Shown in pieces: positions 8,548 through 17,135 of a stretch of 64,000 nt of DNA (its first letter is position 1; each line of letters starts with the position of its first letter). Under the pieces are notes generated by a model that ran no database searches, was not told the DNA's origin, and saw only the letters and a program-made list of their open reading frames with translations. The stretch is taken from contig NZ_JAKCFI010000014.1 of assembly GCF_021412625.1 (NCBI RefSeq), positions 1 through 64,000 on the forward strand. The letters run 5' to 3'. The position numbers and the translations under genes are program-made. The DNA is from Myxococcus stipitatus. Lineage in GTDB: Bacteria; Myxococcota; Myxococcia; Myxococcales; Myxococcaceae.

Positions 8548-9318
8548 GTGAAGAGTCTTCTTTGGATAGTCCTGTTCCTGCTCGGGCTGGCCGGCGTGGT
8601 CATTCCGCTGACGTATCTCTATACGGCCAGCAAGCTTCCCCAACTGGAGAGTGAGTTCGACGTCGAGAAGCTGCTGAAGCACAGCATCGAGGGCGAGCGG
8701 ATGAGCCTGCGCGCGGGCCAGTCCGAGAAGAACCCCCGGCCCATCACCTTCAATCGGCCGGACTTCTCCCGCCTGCCCAAGGACCTGGTGGCGCTCTACA
8801 TCCGCCACATGGAGTGCCCGCGCTACTTCCAGACGCCCCGCGAGGACGGGCCGGCGTGGGCCTGGCGCCTGTTCGTCGGCGCGACGGTGGGCACCGCTCC
8901 GCCGGGGGACGGCGCGTGCGAGCGGCTGCTGGCCATGCGCATCGCGCAGACGCTCGGCATCAAGGGCACCCTGGCGCTCACCGTGGCGGCGCACCGGCTG
9001 CACTCCTTCATGCAGAAGGACCAGCTCATCGCCTACGACCTGGCCATCCAGTACTACGAGCGCGGCGTGGTGGGCGTGGAGGACGCCGCCTTCACGCTCT
9101 TCAAGAAGGAGCTGAGCGAGCTGAAGCTGGCCGAGCTGGCGGAGCTCCAGCTGGCGCTGCCTCCCTTCTACAAGTACTGGGAGATCCGCCACTGCAAGAA
9201 CCCCACGGTGCTGCGCCAGGAGCGCGACATGCTGCTGGAGGACCTCGCGGGCTGGAAGCTGGTGAGCGAGGCCAACGCGCGCAGCTCCATGGCGGAGCGG
9301 CTGGCCTGTCTGGAGTGA
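8548..9318 (+). CDS. membrane-anchored degenerate GT51 (peptidoglycan transglycosylase-like) protein
   Basis: A 256-residue protein with one N-terminal membrane anchor (LLWIVLFLLGLAGVVIPLTY) and a C-terminal region that follows the GT51 transglycosylase pattern: LPKDLVALYIRHMECPRYF (compare LPxxLVxAxIATEDxRFF), then a segment with KDQLIAYDLAIQYYERGVVG and LSELKLAELAELQLALPP (compare EILExYLNxVYFGxGAYG and LxLAExALLAGLP). The first catalytic Glu is kept in HMECPRYF. The GGSTITQQ motif is replaced by GDGACERLL and the second catalytic Glu position is hydrophobic, so it is probably inactive and may act as a scaffold or regulator. GTG start at 8548. This assignment is my own alignment by eye. Confidence 0.65.
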   Translation: MKSLLWIVLFLLGLAGVVIPLTYLYTASKLPQLESEFDVEKLLKHSIEGERMSLRAGQSEKNPRPITFNRPDFSRLPKDLVALYIRHMECPRYFQTPREDGPAWAWRLFVGATVGTAPPGDGACERLLAMRIAQTLGIKGTLALTVAAHRLHSFMQKDQLIAYDLAIQYYERGVVGVEDAAFTLFKKELSELKLAELAELQLALPPFYKYWEIRHCKNPTVLRQERDMLLEDLAGWKLVSEANARSSMAERLACLE

Positions 9319-9330
9319 GCCTCCGGAGGA

Positions 9331-9352
9331 CCCGGGCCCGCGCGGGCCCGGG
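9331..9352. terminator. 22-bp palindrome between convergent genes
   Basis: A perfect self-complementary run (CCCGGGCCCGC then GCGGGCCCGGG) sits between the stops of two convergent genes. It could act as a terminator for both strands, although there is no U-tract. Confidence 0.5.
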
Positions 9353-9360
9353 CGCGAGGC

Positions 9361-11514
9361 TCATCGGCCCGCGGGCTTGATGAACATGCTCTCCAGGGAG
9401 TTGAGCTTCTTGTTGATGTCCCGGCGCTCCTCCGCGTCCGACGCCAGCTCGGCCTCCTGACGGTACTTCGTCAGCATCCGCAGCATGGCGTCCGGGCTCT
9501 TCACCTGGCCCCGCTCGACCAGCTCCGGCACCTTGTCCTCCAGCGAGTCGATGCGCTTGAGCAGGCGCGCCCGCGTGGTGGCGTCCGAGCCCGCCGGCTT
9601 CACCGCTCCGGCGTGGGCCACGCGCGCCGGCTCGGTGCCCGACGTGGGCTCGGCGGGCGCGGCCTGCGCCCCCCCCAGCTTCGAGGCCGTTTCGGCGGCG
9701 GGCGCCGTCTCCACGGTGGGCGCCCCCGCGTGGCCCGTGGCGGGCACGGCCATGGCCGTCGTCCGGGGCGTTCCCGCGCCCTCGGCGGCGGGGCCGGCCA
9801 TGGCGGTCGTCCGGGGTGTTCCCGCGCCCTCGGCGGCGGGGGCGGCCATGGCGGTCGTCCGGGGAGCCCTCGCGTCCTCGGAGGCGGGCACGGCCATGGC
9901 GGTCGTCCGGGGCGCCGCCTCGGCGGCGGGCGCTACCATGGCGGTCGTCCGGGGCGTCCCCGTGCCCTCGGCGCCAGGAGCCGCCATGTCGGCCGTCCGG
10001 TGAGCCCCCGCGCCCTCGGCGCCGGGAGCCGCCATGTCGGCCGTCCGGTGAGCCCCCGCGCCCTCGGCGCCGGGAGCCGCCATGTCGGCCGTCCGGTGAG
10101 CCCCCGCGCCCTCGGCGCCGGGAGCGGCCATGGCGGTCGTCCGGGGCGCCGTCTCGGCGGTGGGCGTGGGCTGGACATCCCTCCGGGGCTCCGGGGCGGG
10201 GCGGGAGGGCGTGAGGGACACGGCCTGCGCCGGCTCGCGCAGCACCACCGCGGCGCCCACGGCGAGCAGCACCGCCGCGGCGCCGACCGTCGCCGCGACG
10301 ATGGGCCGCTTGCGCCGGGGGGCCTCGTCGCTCGCGCGTGACACGGCGGCGGCCTGCGCGGCGCTCAGCTCGATGGGCGCCACGGGCGTGGTGGGCCGGC
10401 GCGAGTCCGCGTCGTCCCGGAGCGCCGGAGGCTCGTGGGAGGGCGCGAGCGCACTGGGATTGGAGCGCGTGGCGCGCAGCGAGCGGCGCAGCTTGGTGAG
10501 CTGCTGCCGCAGCGCGTCCGCCGAGTTGGGGCGCGCCTCCGGGTCCTTGGTGAGCATCTGCAGGACGAACGCGTCCAGCGCCGGCGGCAGGTCCGGCACG
10601 AACTCCGAGGGGCGGGGAGGCCGCGCCTCGACGTGCTTCATCAGCAGGTCCACCGGCGAGCTGCCCACGAAGGGCAGCCGGCCCGTCACCATCTCGAAGG
10701 TCACGACGCCCAGGGCGTACAGGTCCGTCATCGCCCCGACTTCCTGGCCGCGCGCCTGCTCCGGCGCCATGTACTCCGGCGTGCCCACCACCATGTCCGT
10801 GCGCGTCTGCGCGGTGCGACCGGTGGGGCCCTGGCCCCGCTTGGCGAGCCCGAAGTCCAGCACCTTCACGTAGCGCGTGCCGTCCGGCTGGCGCACCATG
10901 AAGATGTTGCTCGGCTTGAGGTCGCGGTGCACCACGCCCGCGCCGTGCGCGGCGCCCAGCGCGGCGAGCACCTCGTCGAGGATGGACAGCGCCTCCGCCA
11001 CCGGCAGCCGCACCTTCTCCGCCAGCATCGCGTCGAGCGCCTGTCCCTCCAGGAACTCCATGACGATGTACTGCCGACCGTCCGGCACCTGTCCGAAGCC
11101 GAAGATGTCGATGATGCCGCGGTGGCGGATGGCGTTGACCGCGCGCGCCTCCGCCAGCAGGCGCTCCACCTGTTCGGACGAATGCGCCAGCTCCGGGCGC
11201 AGCACCTTCACCGCCACGCGCTTGCCGATGAGCGGCTGGATGCCCTCGTACACCAGCCCCATTCCGCCCACGCCCACCCGGGAGCGCAGCTCGTACTCGC
11301 CAAGCTTCAGGCCGATGAGCGGATCCTTCAAGCCATCCGCGCCGGCATCCAGGGAGCTGTGCACGACGACCTTCGGCTCGGAGGGGACCGGCGGTGACGG
11401 CGCCGCCGGTGGGACTTGGAAGGAGGTGAGCGCCACGGTGCCGTCCCTGGGGCACACACCCGTGTCGGCGGGGACGGGAAGACAACAGGTCTCGCAGATC
11501 AGCTCGGAACCCAT
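9361..11514 (-). CDS. transmembrane Ser/Thr protein kinase (PknB type) with repeat stalk
   Basis: A 717-residue eukaryote-like kinase. The N-terminus has a zinc-ribbon-like Cys set (CETCCLP...GVCPRDG). The kinase domain covers about residues 73-345: glycine loop GVGGMGLVYE, Lys103 in AVKVL, HRDLKPSN with catalytic Asp198, DFG at 220, and GTPEYMAPEQA. A basic juxtamembrane segment leads to one membrane helix (~405-426), followed by a Pro/Ala-rich stalk built of a 16-residue repeat (like RTADMAAPGAEGAGAH). The C-terminal ~100 residues are charged and helical. ATG at 11514 is chosen because it leaves the Cys motif at the N-terminus. It follows a Gly-rich lipoprotein gene on the same strand after 141 bp. 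Confidence 0.93.
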   Translation of the reverse strand: MGSELICETCCLPVPADTGVCPRDGTVALTSFQVPPAAPSPPVPSEPKVVVHSSLDAGADGLKDPLIGLKLGEYELRSRVGVGGMGLVYEGIQPLIGKRVAVKVLRPELAHSSEQVERLLAEARAVNAIRHRGIIDIFGFGQVPDGRQYIVMEFLEGQALDAMLAEKVRLPVAEALSILDEVLAALGAAHGAGVVHRDLKPSNIFMVRQPDGTRYVKVLDFGLAKRGQGPTGRTAQTRTDMVVGTPEYMAPEQARGQEVGAMTDLYALGVVTFEMVTGRLPFVGSSPVDLLMKHVEARPPRPSEFVPDLPPALDAFVLQMLTKDPEARPNSADALRQQLTKLRRSLRATRSNPSALAPSHEPPALRDDADSRRPTTPVAPIELSAAQAAAVSRASDEAPRRKRPIVAATVGAAAVLLAVGAAVVLREPAQAVSLTPSRPAPEPRRDVQPTPTAETAPRTTAMAAPGAEGAGAHRTADMAAPGAEGAGAHRTADMAAPGAEGAGAHRTADMAAPGAEGTGTPRTTAMVAPAAEAAPRTTAMAVPASEDARAPRTTAMAAPAAEGAGTPRTTAMAGPAAEGAGTPRTTAMAVPATGHAGAPTVETAPAAETASKLGGAQAAPAEPTSGTEPARVAHAGAVKPAGSDATTRARLLKRIDSLEDKVPELVERGQVKSPDAMLRMLTKYRQEAELASDAEERRDINKKLNSLESMFIKPAGR
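9751..10144 (-). repeat. 48-bp tandem repeat inside the kinase gene
   Basis: Nine CATG-anchored units occur at 9751, 9799, 9847, 9895, 9937, 9985, 10033, 10081 and 10129. The period is 48 bp except for one 42-bp step, so the frame is always kept. The three units from 9985 to 10128 are nearly identical, which suggests recent expansion. Each unit encodes 16 residues of extracytoplasmic stalk. Confidence 0.9.
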
Positions 11515-11655
11515 CTCAGGCCAGGAGGAACTCAGCGTACCAGGAGGAGCGACAGGAGGCGATGAGACGATGCCCGGATGGCGGGGGAGCGGTCGGCCTC
11601 CGCACACCCCGAGCCAGATGTCCGACTCCAACGGTCGGACATCCAACGGACCCGG

Positions 11656-13311
11656 TCAGGGAACCTCCGCGCAGTCGACCACCACGCGTGACACGCCGGG
11701 CGCGCCGCCGTTCTCGCCCGTGGAGGCGGGCGCGGGCTCGAGCAGGACGCCTCCGTCGGCGTCCAGCGTCGCGCGGGAGTTCGGCCCGCACCACAGCGCC
11801 ACCGAGGGGCCGTCGATGCCCGGGCCGCCCCTGCCGCCGTTGCCGCCCTTGCCCCCGTTGCCGCCATTGCCGCCGCTCCCCTGCTCGGAGCGCTCGATGG
11901 GCGTCCTCGTCGCGTTTTCGCCGATGGCTCCCGTGCCACCACGTCCGCCCTCGCCACCGGGCCCGCCCTCGCCACCGGGGCCGCCGTTGCCACCCTTGCC
12001 GCCTCCGCGCGTGCGCAGCGTCGAGCCCTGCTCGAGGGAGACCTGGGCGTCGAACAACATCAGCGCGATGGAGGCGCCTCCGCCCGTTCCTCCCTGGCCG
12101 CCCGTTGCTCCGCAGCCACCGCCGCCACCACCCCCTCCCGCGCCCGAGCCCAGGACGGGGTACTGCGGGTTGGAGCATGCGCCACCGCTGCCGCCGCCAC
12201 CGCCGCCGGAGCCTGCTCCTCCCGTCTCGCCGGCCGTGCCCTGGTGATTCGTTCCCAGGCGCCAGGTCTTCTCGGACAGGTCCAGGACGCCCAGGGGATC
12301 CGTGCCAGGAGTCCCGTCATCACCGTCGTCGCCGTCCGCCCCGGGGCCCCCCGCGCCGGCATCGCCGCCCATGCACCAGTTGGTGTCGCGGTTGTCGAAC
12401 ACGGGGACGCCCCCGTCGCCGCCCAAGCCGCCCTGTCCCCCTCCACCCGCGTCCGGGGAGGGCAGGCCGCTGGTGCCCGGGTTCCCCACGTCCAGCTTCA
12501 CGCCGTCCGCGCCACGGCCGCCGGAGTGGCCTCCCAGACCCGGACAGTCGCTGACGCCGCCCTGGCCGCCGAACCCCGCGTCCGCGGTCCGGGCGTTGCC
12601 GCCCGCTCCACCGACGCCTCCGTCCGCGCCTCCCTCGCCGGGGCTGCCGTCGATGCCTCCCGCGCCCAGTCCCGCCTCCAGCGTGGCGTGGCGCACGCGC
12701 ACGCCCAGCGAGCCGATGACGCGCATGGCGATCGACGGCTCGCCGTGCTCCACCGCGTCCGCCGAGCGGATGTGGATGTACTCGAGCACGACGCCCGCGT
12801 CGGACAGGTCCTGCACGGTGAAGCCCAGGGGGCGCTCGTCGAACACGGCGACGTGCTGCACGCCGCGCTTCCAGCCGCCCGCGACGCCCGAATAGCCACC
12901 GTGCAGCGACACGGGGACATCCAGCACCAGCCCCGTCTCCGCGTAGGTGCCGCCCGCCAGGAACAGCCGCCGCTTGGGGCCCGCGGCGCCCTGCTGGCGC
13001 ACCCGCTCCAGCGCCTCGCGCACGGTGCGCAGCGGCTTGCGCGTGGTGCCGTCTGCGGAGTCCTCACCGGCCACCGGGTCGATGAAGAGCGCCTCCTTCG
13101 CCTGGCCGTCCACGCCGTCGCAGTCGTCGTCGAGGAACTGGTCGTCCGGAGCGTCCTCGCTGGAGCGGGGGATGCAGCCGCTGAGCTCGGGGGCGCACCG
13201 GCCCTCCTCCTCGCAGCGCTTCTGCGCGCCGTTGAAGTCGAAGCAGCCGCCGGCGCCGAGCACCGCCACGACCGCGGCGCCGACCGCGCCGAGCGTCCAG
13301 ATGGTTCGCAT
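11656..13311 (-). CDS. glycine-rich lipoprotein with pectate-lyase-like N-terminal half
   Basis: A 551-residue lipoprotein (VAVLGAGGCFDF lipobox). Residues ~20-60 are Cys- and Asp-rich (CEEEGRC, DDDCDGVDG, common in myxobacterial surface proteins). A stretch beginning FIDPVAGEDSADGTTRKPLRT and LFLAGGTYAETG matches the DUF1565 start of parallel beta-helix proteins. After residue ~220 it becomes long GGxGGxGG runs interrupted by short ordered pieces (SIALMLFDAQVSLEQGSTL), giving a surface-filament-like composition. GAGGAG upstream supports ATG 13311. It lies 14 bp after the preceding exported protein gene and probably shares its transcript. Function unknown; an extracellular structural role is inferred. 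Confidence 0.8.
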   Translation of the reverse strand: MRTIWTLGAVGAAVVAVLGAGGCFDFNGAQKRCEEEGRCAPELSGCIPRSSEDAPDDQFLDDDCDGVDGQAKEALFIDPVAGEDSADGTTRKPLRTVREALERVRQQGAAGPKRRLFLAGGTYAETGLVLDVPVSLHGGYSGVAGGWKRGVQHVAVFDERPLGFTVQDLSDAGVVLEYIHIRSADAVEHGEPSIAMRVIGSLGVRVRHATLEAGLGAGGIDGSPGEGGADGGVGGAGGNARTADAGFGGQGGVSDCPGLGGHSGGRGADGVKLDVGNPGTSGLPSPDAGGGGQGGLGGDGGVPVFDNRDTNWCMGGDAGAGGPGADGDDGDDGTPGTDPLGVLDLSEKTWRLGTNHQGTAGETGGAGSGGGGGGSGGACSNPQYPVLGSGAGGGGGGGGCGATGGQGGTGGGASIALMLFDAQVSLEQGSTLRTRGGGKGGNGGPGGEGGPGGEGGRGGTGAIGENATRTPIERSEQGSGGNGGNGGKGGNGGRGGPGIDGPSVALWCGPNSRATLDADGGVLLEPAPASTGENGGAPGVSRVVVDCAEVP

Positions 13312-13325
13312 GGGTCTCCTCGATG

Positions 13326-14309
13326 TCATGGCAACGTCCCGGAGACGCCCACCATGCCCCCTCCGGGGATGGCGGCGGCGGTGGGTTGTACGCGTGCCGG
13401 AGCGTCGGCCGGCCACAGGAACATGACCGCGCCCGCGACGAGCCCCGCGGCGCCGACTCCGAAGGCCACGCGGCTCACCGTCTGCGCGTTGCGGCCCTGG
13501 GACGCCAGCGCTTCCGGGTCCCTCAGCGGCGTGTCCACGCTGCCACCCCGGTCCAGCTCGTCGAAGCGGTCCTTCGCCTTCAGGTAGAACACCGTCCCCA
13601 CGCCGGCCAGCGCCACGCCGCCGGCCGCGGGCAGCCACGACCACTTGCGCGCCGGGTACACGCGCTCCACGCGCTCGGCCACCACCGGCGGGGTGGGGTC
13701 GACGACGACGGGGGGCTTGGACTCCACGGTGGGCGGGGCCACCCGCGTCGGCGGCGGCACGTCCGAGATGGGCACCGAGGGAGGCGGCCCGCGCAGCGCG
13801 CGCAGCGTCCGGGGCACCACCGCGTCCAGGGCCTGCGTGAGCGCGTCCAGCAGCTGCTCCTCGGACACGCCCGGGGTGAGCTGCTCGGTGATGAGCTCGC
13901 CCTCCGTGGCGCCGTAGACGCGGGCCCCCACGCGGTAGCCGCTGTCGAACTGGCCCAGCTCCGTGACGAGCACCACCTCCGTCTTGCCCGCGGCGCCCAG
14001 CTGCTGGATGCAGCTGGCCTCCGTGCGGTGGCAGCGCAGGAGCGCGCGCCGCTTCGACGCCGCCAGCTTGCGCGTCACGGTCTCGATGCGGATGACGCGC
14101 AGGCCCCGGGCCTCCAACTGCTCGGCCACGTGCTCCTGGGCGAACTCGACGACATGGGCGGGCGCTCCCGCCGCGTCCGGCGGGGCGACCAGCACCGTGA
14201 GGGGCCCCTGTGGCTGTGGAGCGGCGGGCGCCTGGGCGGCCACGGAGAGCAGGACGAACAGGGAGATCAACACGGCGGCCACTTTCCCCCCGACACGACC
14301 TCCTCGCAA
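13326..14309 (-). CDS. exported protein with C-terminal membrane segments
   Basis: A 327-residue protein of unknown function. A signal-like start (VAAVLISLFVLLSVAAQAPAA) precedes an alpha/beta domain (residues ~38-165) that includes LTVLVAPPDAAG and VVLVTELGQFDSGYRVGARVYG, resembling the periplasmic sensor-like domains found in myxobacterial envelope proteins. A Pro-rich linker follows, then a hydrophobic helix (WLPAAGGVALAGVGTVFYL), a soluble charged stretch and a second helix (VAFGVGAAGLVAGAVMFLW). Start is uncertain: TTG at 14309 gives a basic n-region, while GTG at 14282 sits closer to a purine-rich site. It lies between the CpaF-like gene and the Gly-rich lipoprotein gene on the same strand. 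Confidence 0.7.
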   Translation of the reverse strand: MRGGRVGGKVAAVLISLFVLLSVAAQAPAAPQPQGPLTVLVAPPDAAGAPAHVVEFAQEHVAEQLEARGLRVIRIETVTRKLAASKRRALLRCHRTEASCIQQLGAAGKTEVVLVTELGQFDSGYRVGARVYGATEGELITEQLTPGVSEEQLLDALTQALDAVVPRTLRALRGPPPSVPISDVPPPTRVAPPTVESKPPVVVDPTPPVVAERVERVYPARKWSWLPAAGGVALAGVGTVFYLKAKDRFDELDRGGSVDTPLRDPEALASQGRNAQTVSRVAFGVGAAGLVAGAVMFLWPADAPARVQPTAAAIPGGGMVGVSGTLP

Positions 14310-14429
14310 GGCCGGGAATCAGGGGCTCCTCACCAGGGGTCGCGCTCGTTTCGCTGGCGGCGCGTGCGGTGGGTGTCGTCCCCACCGACCGGGGCGCGAG
14401 TCGGACGTCGGGTTCCAGTCGTCCGACGC

Positions 14430-16232
14430 TCAGCGTCGGGGGCGTTCGGGCACGGCGCGGATCTGCGTCTTCTCTCCACCGCCGCCGCCCTCCGGCTCCC
14501 CGTCGCCATCATCCTCCACCGCGTCGTCCGGTGGAGGAGGACGACTCGACAGGTTGGGTGGCGGCCTGCGCGCGGGCATGGCCGGACGGGCCCCGGCGGG
14601 CGGCGTCGAGGGCCTGGAAGGGGACATGCCCGGCGGCGGGCGGCGCGGGGGCGGACGGGTCGCGTCGGACAGCAGGTCCGCGTCGATCTCCACCTTGGCG
14701 TCGGAGGGGGCCGCGTTGTGGGTGACCTCCGAGGGCGGATTGGTGAAGGGGCTGCGCGTGGGCGGCGGCGTCTTGTCGTCGTCCGTGTCGGTGGGCGGGC
14801 GCGGCGGCGGGGTGGGACGCGCGGCGGCGGGAGCGGGCCCGGCGGCCGGCCTGGCCACGGGCGGTGGCGGCGCGGGCGTGGCGGGTTTGGCGGCGGGGGT
14901 GGGCAGGCTCGCGGGCACCTGGACCTGGACCGGCGCAGCGGCGGGCGCCGGAGGGGGCGCGGCGGCCTTGCCGGCCTTGGCGTCCCGGGCGTCCTGCTTC
15001 AGCTTCTGCTCGAACGCGGACCACTCCTCCTTGAAGTGGGCCGGGTCCGGCCGCCCCTCCTCGCGGTGCTTGAGCGAGGGGGCCCAGCGCACGGTGTACG
15101 ACTCGCCGGCGTGGAAGGTGGGCGGGGGCGGTAGGCCGTAGGTGGCCGGGTCGAAGAAGGACTCGTCCAGGTCGTGGAAGCCGTACGCCTTCGCCTTGCT
15201 GACGAAGTTGGGGATGATGCCGGTGGGTGCGTGATACCCGAGGATGTGGTCGTCCTCGTCCTTGGTGACGGGCGTGAAGACGAAGATGTCCTGGGTGCGG
15301 TAGTCGCCCTTCTCGTTGAGCGGCAGCACCTCCGACAGGGCGATGGTCTTGCGGCTGCCGTCGTGCAGGCGCTCGCAGCAGATGATGAAGTTGATGGCGC
15401 TGGCCACCTGGGCGCGGATGGCGACCATGGGCAGCTCGATGCCGGACATGAGGCACAGGGACTCGATGCGGCGCAGCGTGTCCGTGGGCGTGTTGGCGTG
15501 GGTCGTCGCCAGCGAGCCGCCATGGCCCGTGTTCATCGCCTGCATCAGGTGGAAGGCCTCGCCGCCGCGCACCTCGCCCACCACGATGCGGTCCGGGCGC
15601 AGACGCAGCGCGGAGTGCAGCAGGTCTCCCATGTCCACGCCGCCCTTGCCGAACTTGTCCGGCGGGCGGCTCTCGAAGGGCACCACGTGCGTCTGGTTGA
15701 GCTGGAGCTCCGCCGAGTCCTCGATGGTGAGGATGCGCTCCTCGTCCGGGATGAGCGACGAGACGATGTTGAGCAGCGTCGTCTTGCCGGAGCCCGTGCC
15801 GCCGGCCACCAGCATGTTGAGCTTGGTGGCGATGCCCGCCTCGATGAGGCGCGCCATCTGCGGCGTCAGCGAGCCGAACTTCAACAAGGAGTTGATGGTC
15901 AGCTTCTCCTTGAAGAACTTGCGGATGGAGATGGTGGTGCCCTTGCGCGCGATGGGCGGAATCACCACGTGGATACGGCTTCCATCCGGCAGGCGCGCGT
16001 CGAGGCGGGGGCGCTCCTCCGTGAGCATGCGGCCGACGAACTGGGCCATGTTGCGCGCGGCGCCCAGCAGGCCCTCGTCCGTGAACGAGGCGTCCGTGCG
16101 CGTCAGGCGGCCCTTGCGTTCGATCCAGATGTCGTTGGGGCCGTTGATCATGATCTCCGACACCGCCTCGTCGTCCAGGTAGGGCAGGACGGGCTTGAGG
16201 AACGCGCGGAGTGACTCGGTGTACATCGTCAT
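14430..16232 (-). CDS. CpaF/TadA-type secretion ATPase with Pro-rich tail
   Basis: A 600-residue AAA-like hexameric ATPase of the type II/IV secretion superfamily, which powers pilus assembly or protein transfer at the inner membrane. The N-terminal domain has EIMINGPNDIWIERKG, typical of CpaF. Walker A is GGTGSGKTTL (residues 144-153), followed by ILTIEDSAELQL (Asp box), RPDRIVVGEVRGGEA (Walker B) and the His box GHGGSLATTHAN. Residues ~425-600 are an unusual Pro/Ala-rich extension with no fold visible. No Tad/Flp pilin or other secretion genes adjoin it, so its machine is unknown. ATG 16232 is used; ATG 16226 is a close alternative. Confidence 0.92.
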   Translation of the reverse strand: MTMYTESLRAFLKPVLPYLDDEAVSEIMINGPNDIWIERKGRLTRTDASFTDEGLLGAARNMAQFVGRMLTEERPRLDARLPDGSRIHVVIPPIARKGTTISIRKFFKEKLTINSLLKFGSLTPQMARLIEAGIATKLNMLVAGGTGSGKTTLLNIVSSLIPDEERILTIEDSAELQLNQTHVVPFESRPPDKFGKGGVDMGDLLHSALRLRPDRIVVGEVRGGEAFHLMQAMNTGHGGSLATTHANTPTDTLRRIESLCLMSGIELPMVAIRAQVASAINFIICCERLHDGSRKTIALSEVLPLNEKGDYRTQDIFVFTPVTKDEDDHILGYHAPTGIIPNFVSKAKAYGFHDLDESFFDPATYGLPPPPTFHAGESYTVRWAPSLKHREEGRPDPAHFKEEWSAFEQKLKQDARDAKAGKAAAPPPAPAAAPVQVQVPASLPTPAAKPATPAPPPPVARPAAGPAPAAARPTPPPRPPTDTDDDKTPPPTRSPFTNPPSEVTHNAAPSDAKVEIDADLLSDATRPPPRRPPPGMSPSRPSTPPAGARPAMPARRPPPNLSSRPPPPDDAVEDDGDGEPEGGGGGEKTQIRAVPERPRR

Positions 16233-16384
16233 GGCGCCCCCCAGGCTAGCGCGGCTGGGGCCTTCCCCCCAAGAACCGGGCTTCGGCGCGCCCGCTCGCC
16301 GTCCCGGCGAAAGAGGTGGGCCCGCGTGGGAGGGGGGTGTTTCAATGCCGCCCTCATCCCGTTGCGGAAGAAGGGGAACCCGGC

Positions 16385-17062
16385 ATGCTGAAGGACACGT
16401 TGCCCGACGACTGGAAGCACGAACTGCGCGCCGCGCTCGCGTCGCCGTCGTTCCAGGCGTTGGAGCGCTTCGTGGAGGAGGAGCGCCGCTCCGCCACCGT
16501 CTTCCCCTCGCCGGAGGACCTGTTCTCCGCCTTCCGCCTCACGCCGTATGCCGACGTGCGCGTGCTGCTGCTGGGCCAGGACCCGTACCACGGACCCGGA
16601 CAGGCGCATGGGCTGGCCTTCTCCGTGCAGCCCGGCGTGCCCCCGCCGCCCTCGCTGGTGAACATCTTCAAGGAGCTGGAGGCGGACCTGGGCGTGCCGC
16701 GCCCCAAGGACGGCTCGCTGATTCCCTGGGCCGAACAGGGCGTGCTCCTGCTCAACGCGGTGCTGACGGTGCGCCAGGGCCAGCCCAACAGCCACGCGGG
16801 CCACGGTTGGGAGGACTTCACGGACGCCGTCATCCGCGCGGTGAGCGCGAAGGAGGAGCCGGTGGTGTTCCTCCTGTGGGGCAAGTACGCCCAGAAGAAG
16901 AAGAAGCTCGTCGATGCGAAGCGCCACGTCGTCATCGAGGGCGCGCACCCCTCTCCGCTGTCCGCCCACAACGGCTTCTTCGGGAGTCGTCCTTTCAGTG
17001 CGGTGAACCAGGCCTTGGAGTCGAAGGGCCGGCCGCCGGTGGACTGGCGCCTGTCGAAGTGA
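16385..17062 (+). CDS. ung: uracil-DNA glycosylase
   Basis: A 225-residue family 1 UDG that removes uracil from DNA at the start of base excision repair. The water-activating loop is GQDPYHGPGQAHGLAFSV with catalytic Asp66. The minor-groove intercalation motif is HPSPLSAHNGFFGSRPFS, carrying the active-site His. LLLNAVLTVRQGQPNSHA and VFLLWGKYAQ are family-conserved. Length is normal for Ung. ATG 16385 is chosen because the N-terminal extension upstream is atypical and MLKDTLPDDW is the usual family start (a helix before the core). It is divergent from the CpaF-like gene. Confidence 0.97.
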   Translation: MLKDTLPDDWKHELRAALASPSFQALERFVEEERRSATVFPSPEDLFSAFRLTPYADVRVLLLGQDPYHGPGQAHGLAFSVQPGVPPPPSLVNIFKELEADLGVPRPKDGSLIPWAEQGVLLLNAVLTVRQGQPNSHAGHGWEDFTDAVIRAVSAKEEPVVFLLWGKYAQKKKKLVDAKRHVVIEGAHPSPLSAHNGFFGSRPFSAVNQALESKGRPPVDWRLSK

Positions 17063-17135
17063 CGCGCGCCCGCCCGGGCGCCTGGACGACTCGGGCGTCG
17101 CGGACTCCGGGGGGATTGGTACGCTGCGGCGCACC

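Noticed and set aside
9751-10144. Possible CRISPR array
   Set aside because: The 48-bp units are contiguous tandem repeats with no unique spacers and lie in frame inside the kinase gene.
11656-14385. Extended 909-codon version of the glycine-rich lipoprotein frame
   Set aside because: The upstream part lies over another gene and lacks a signal; the lipobox and GAGGAG site place the start at 13311.
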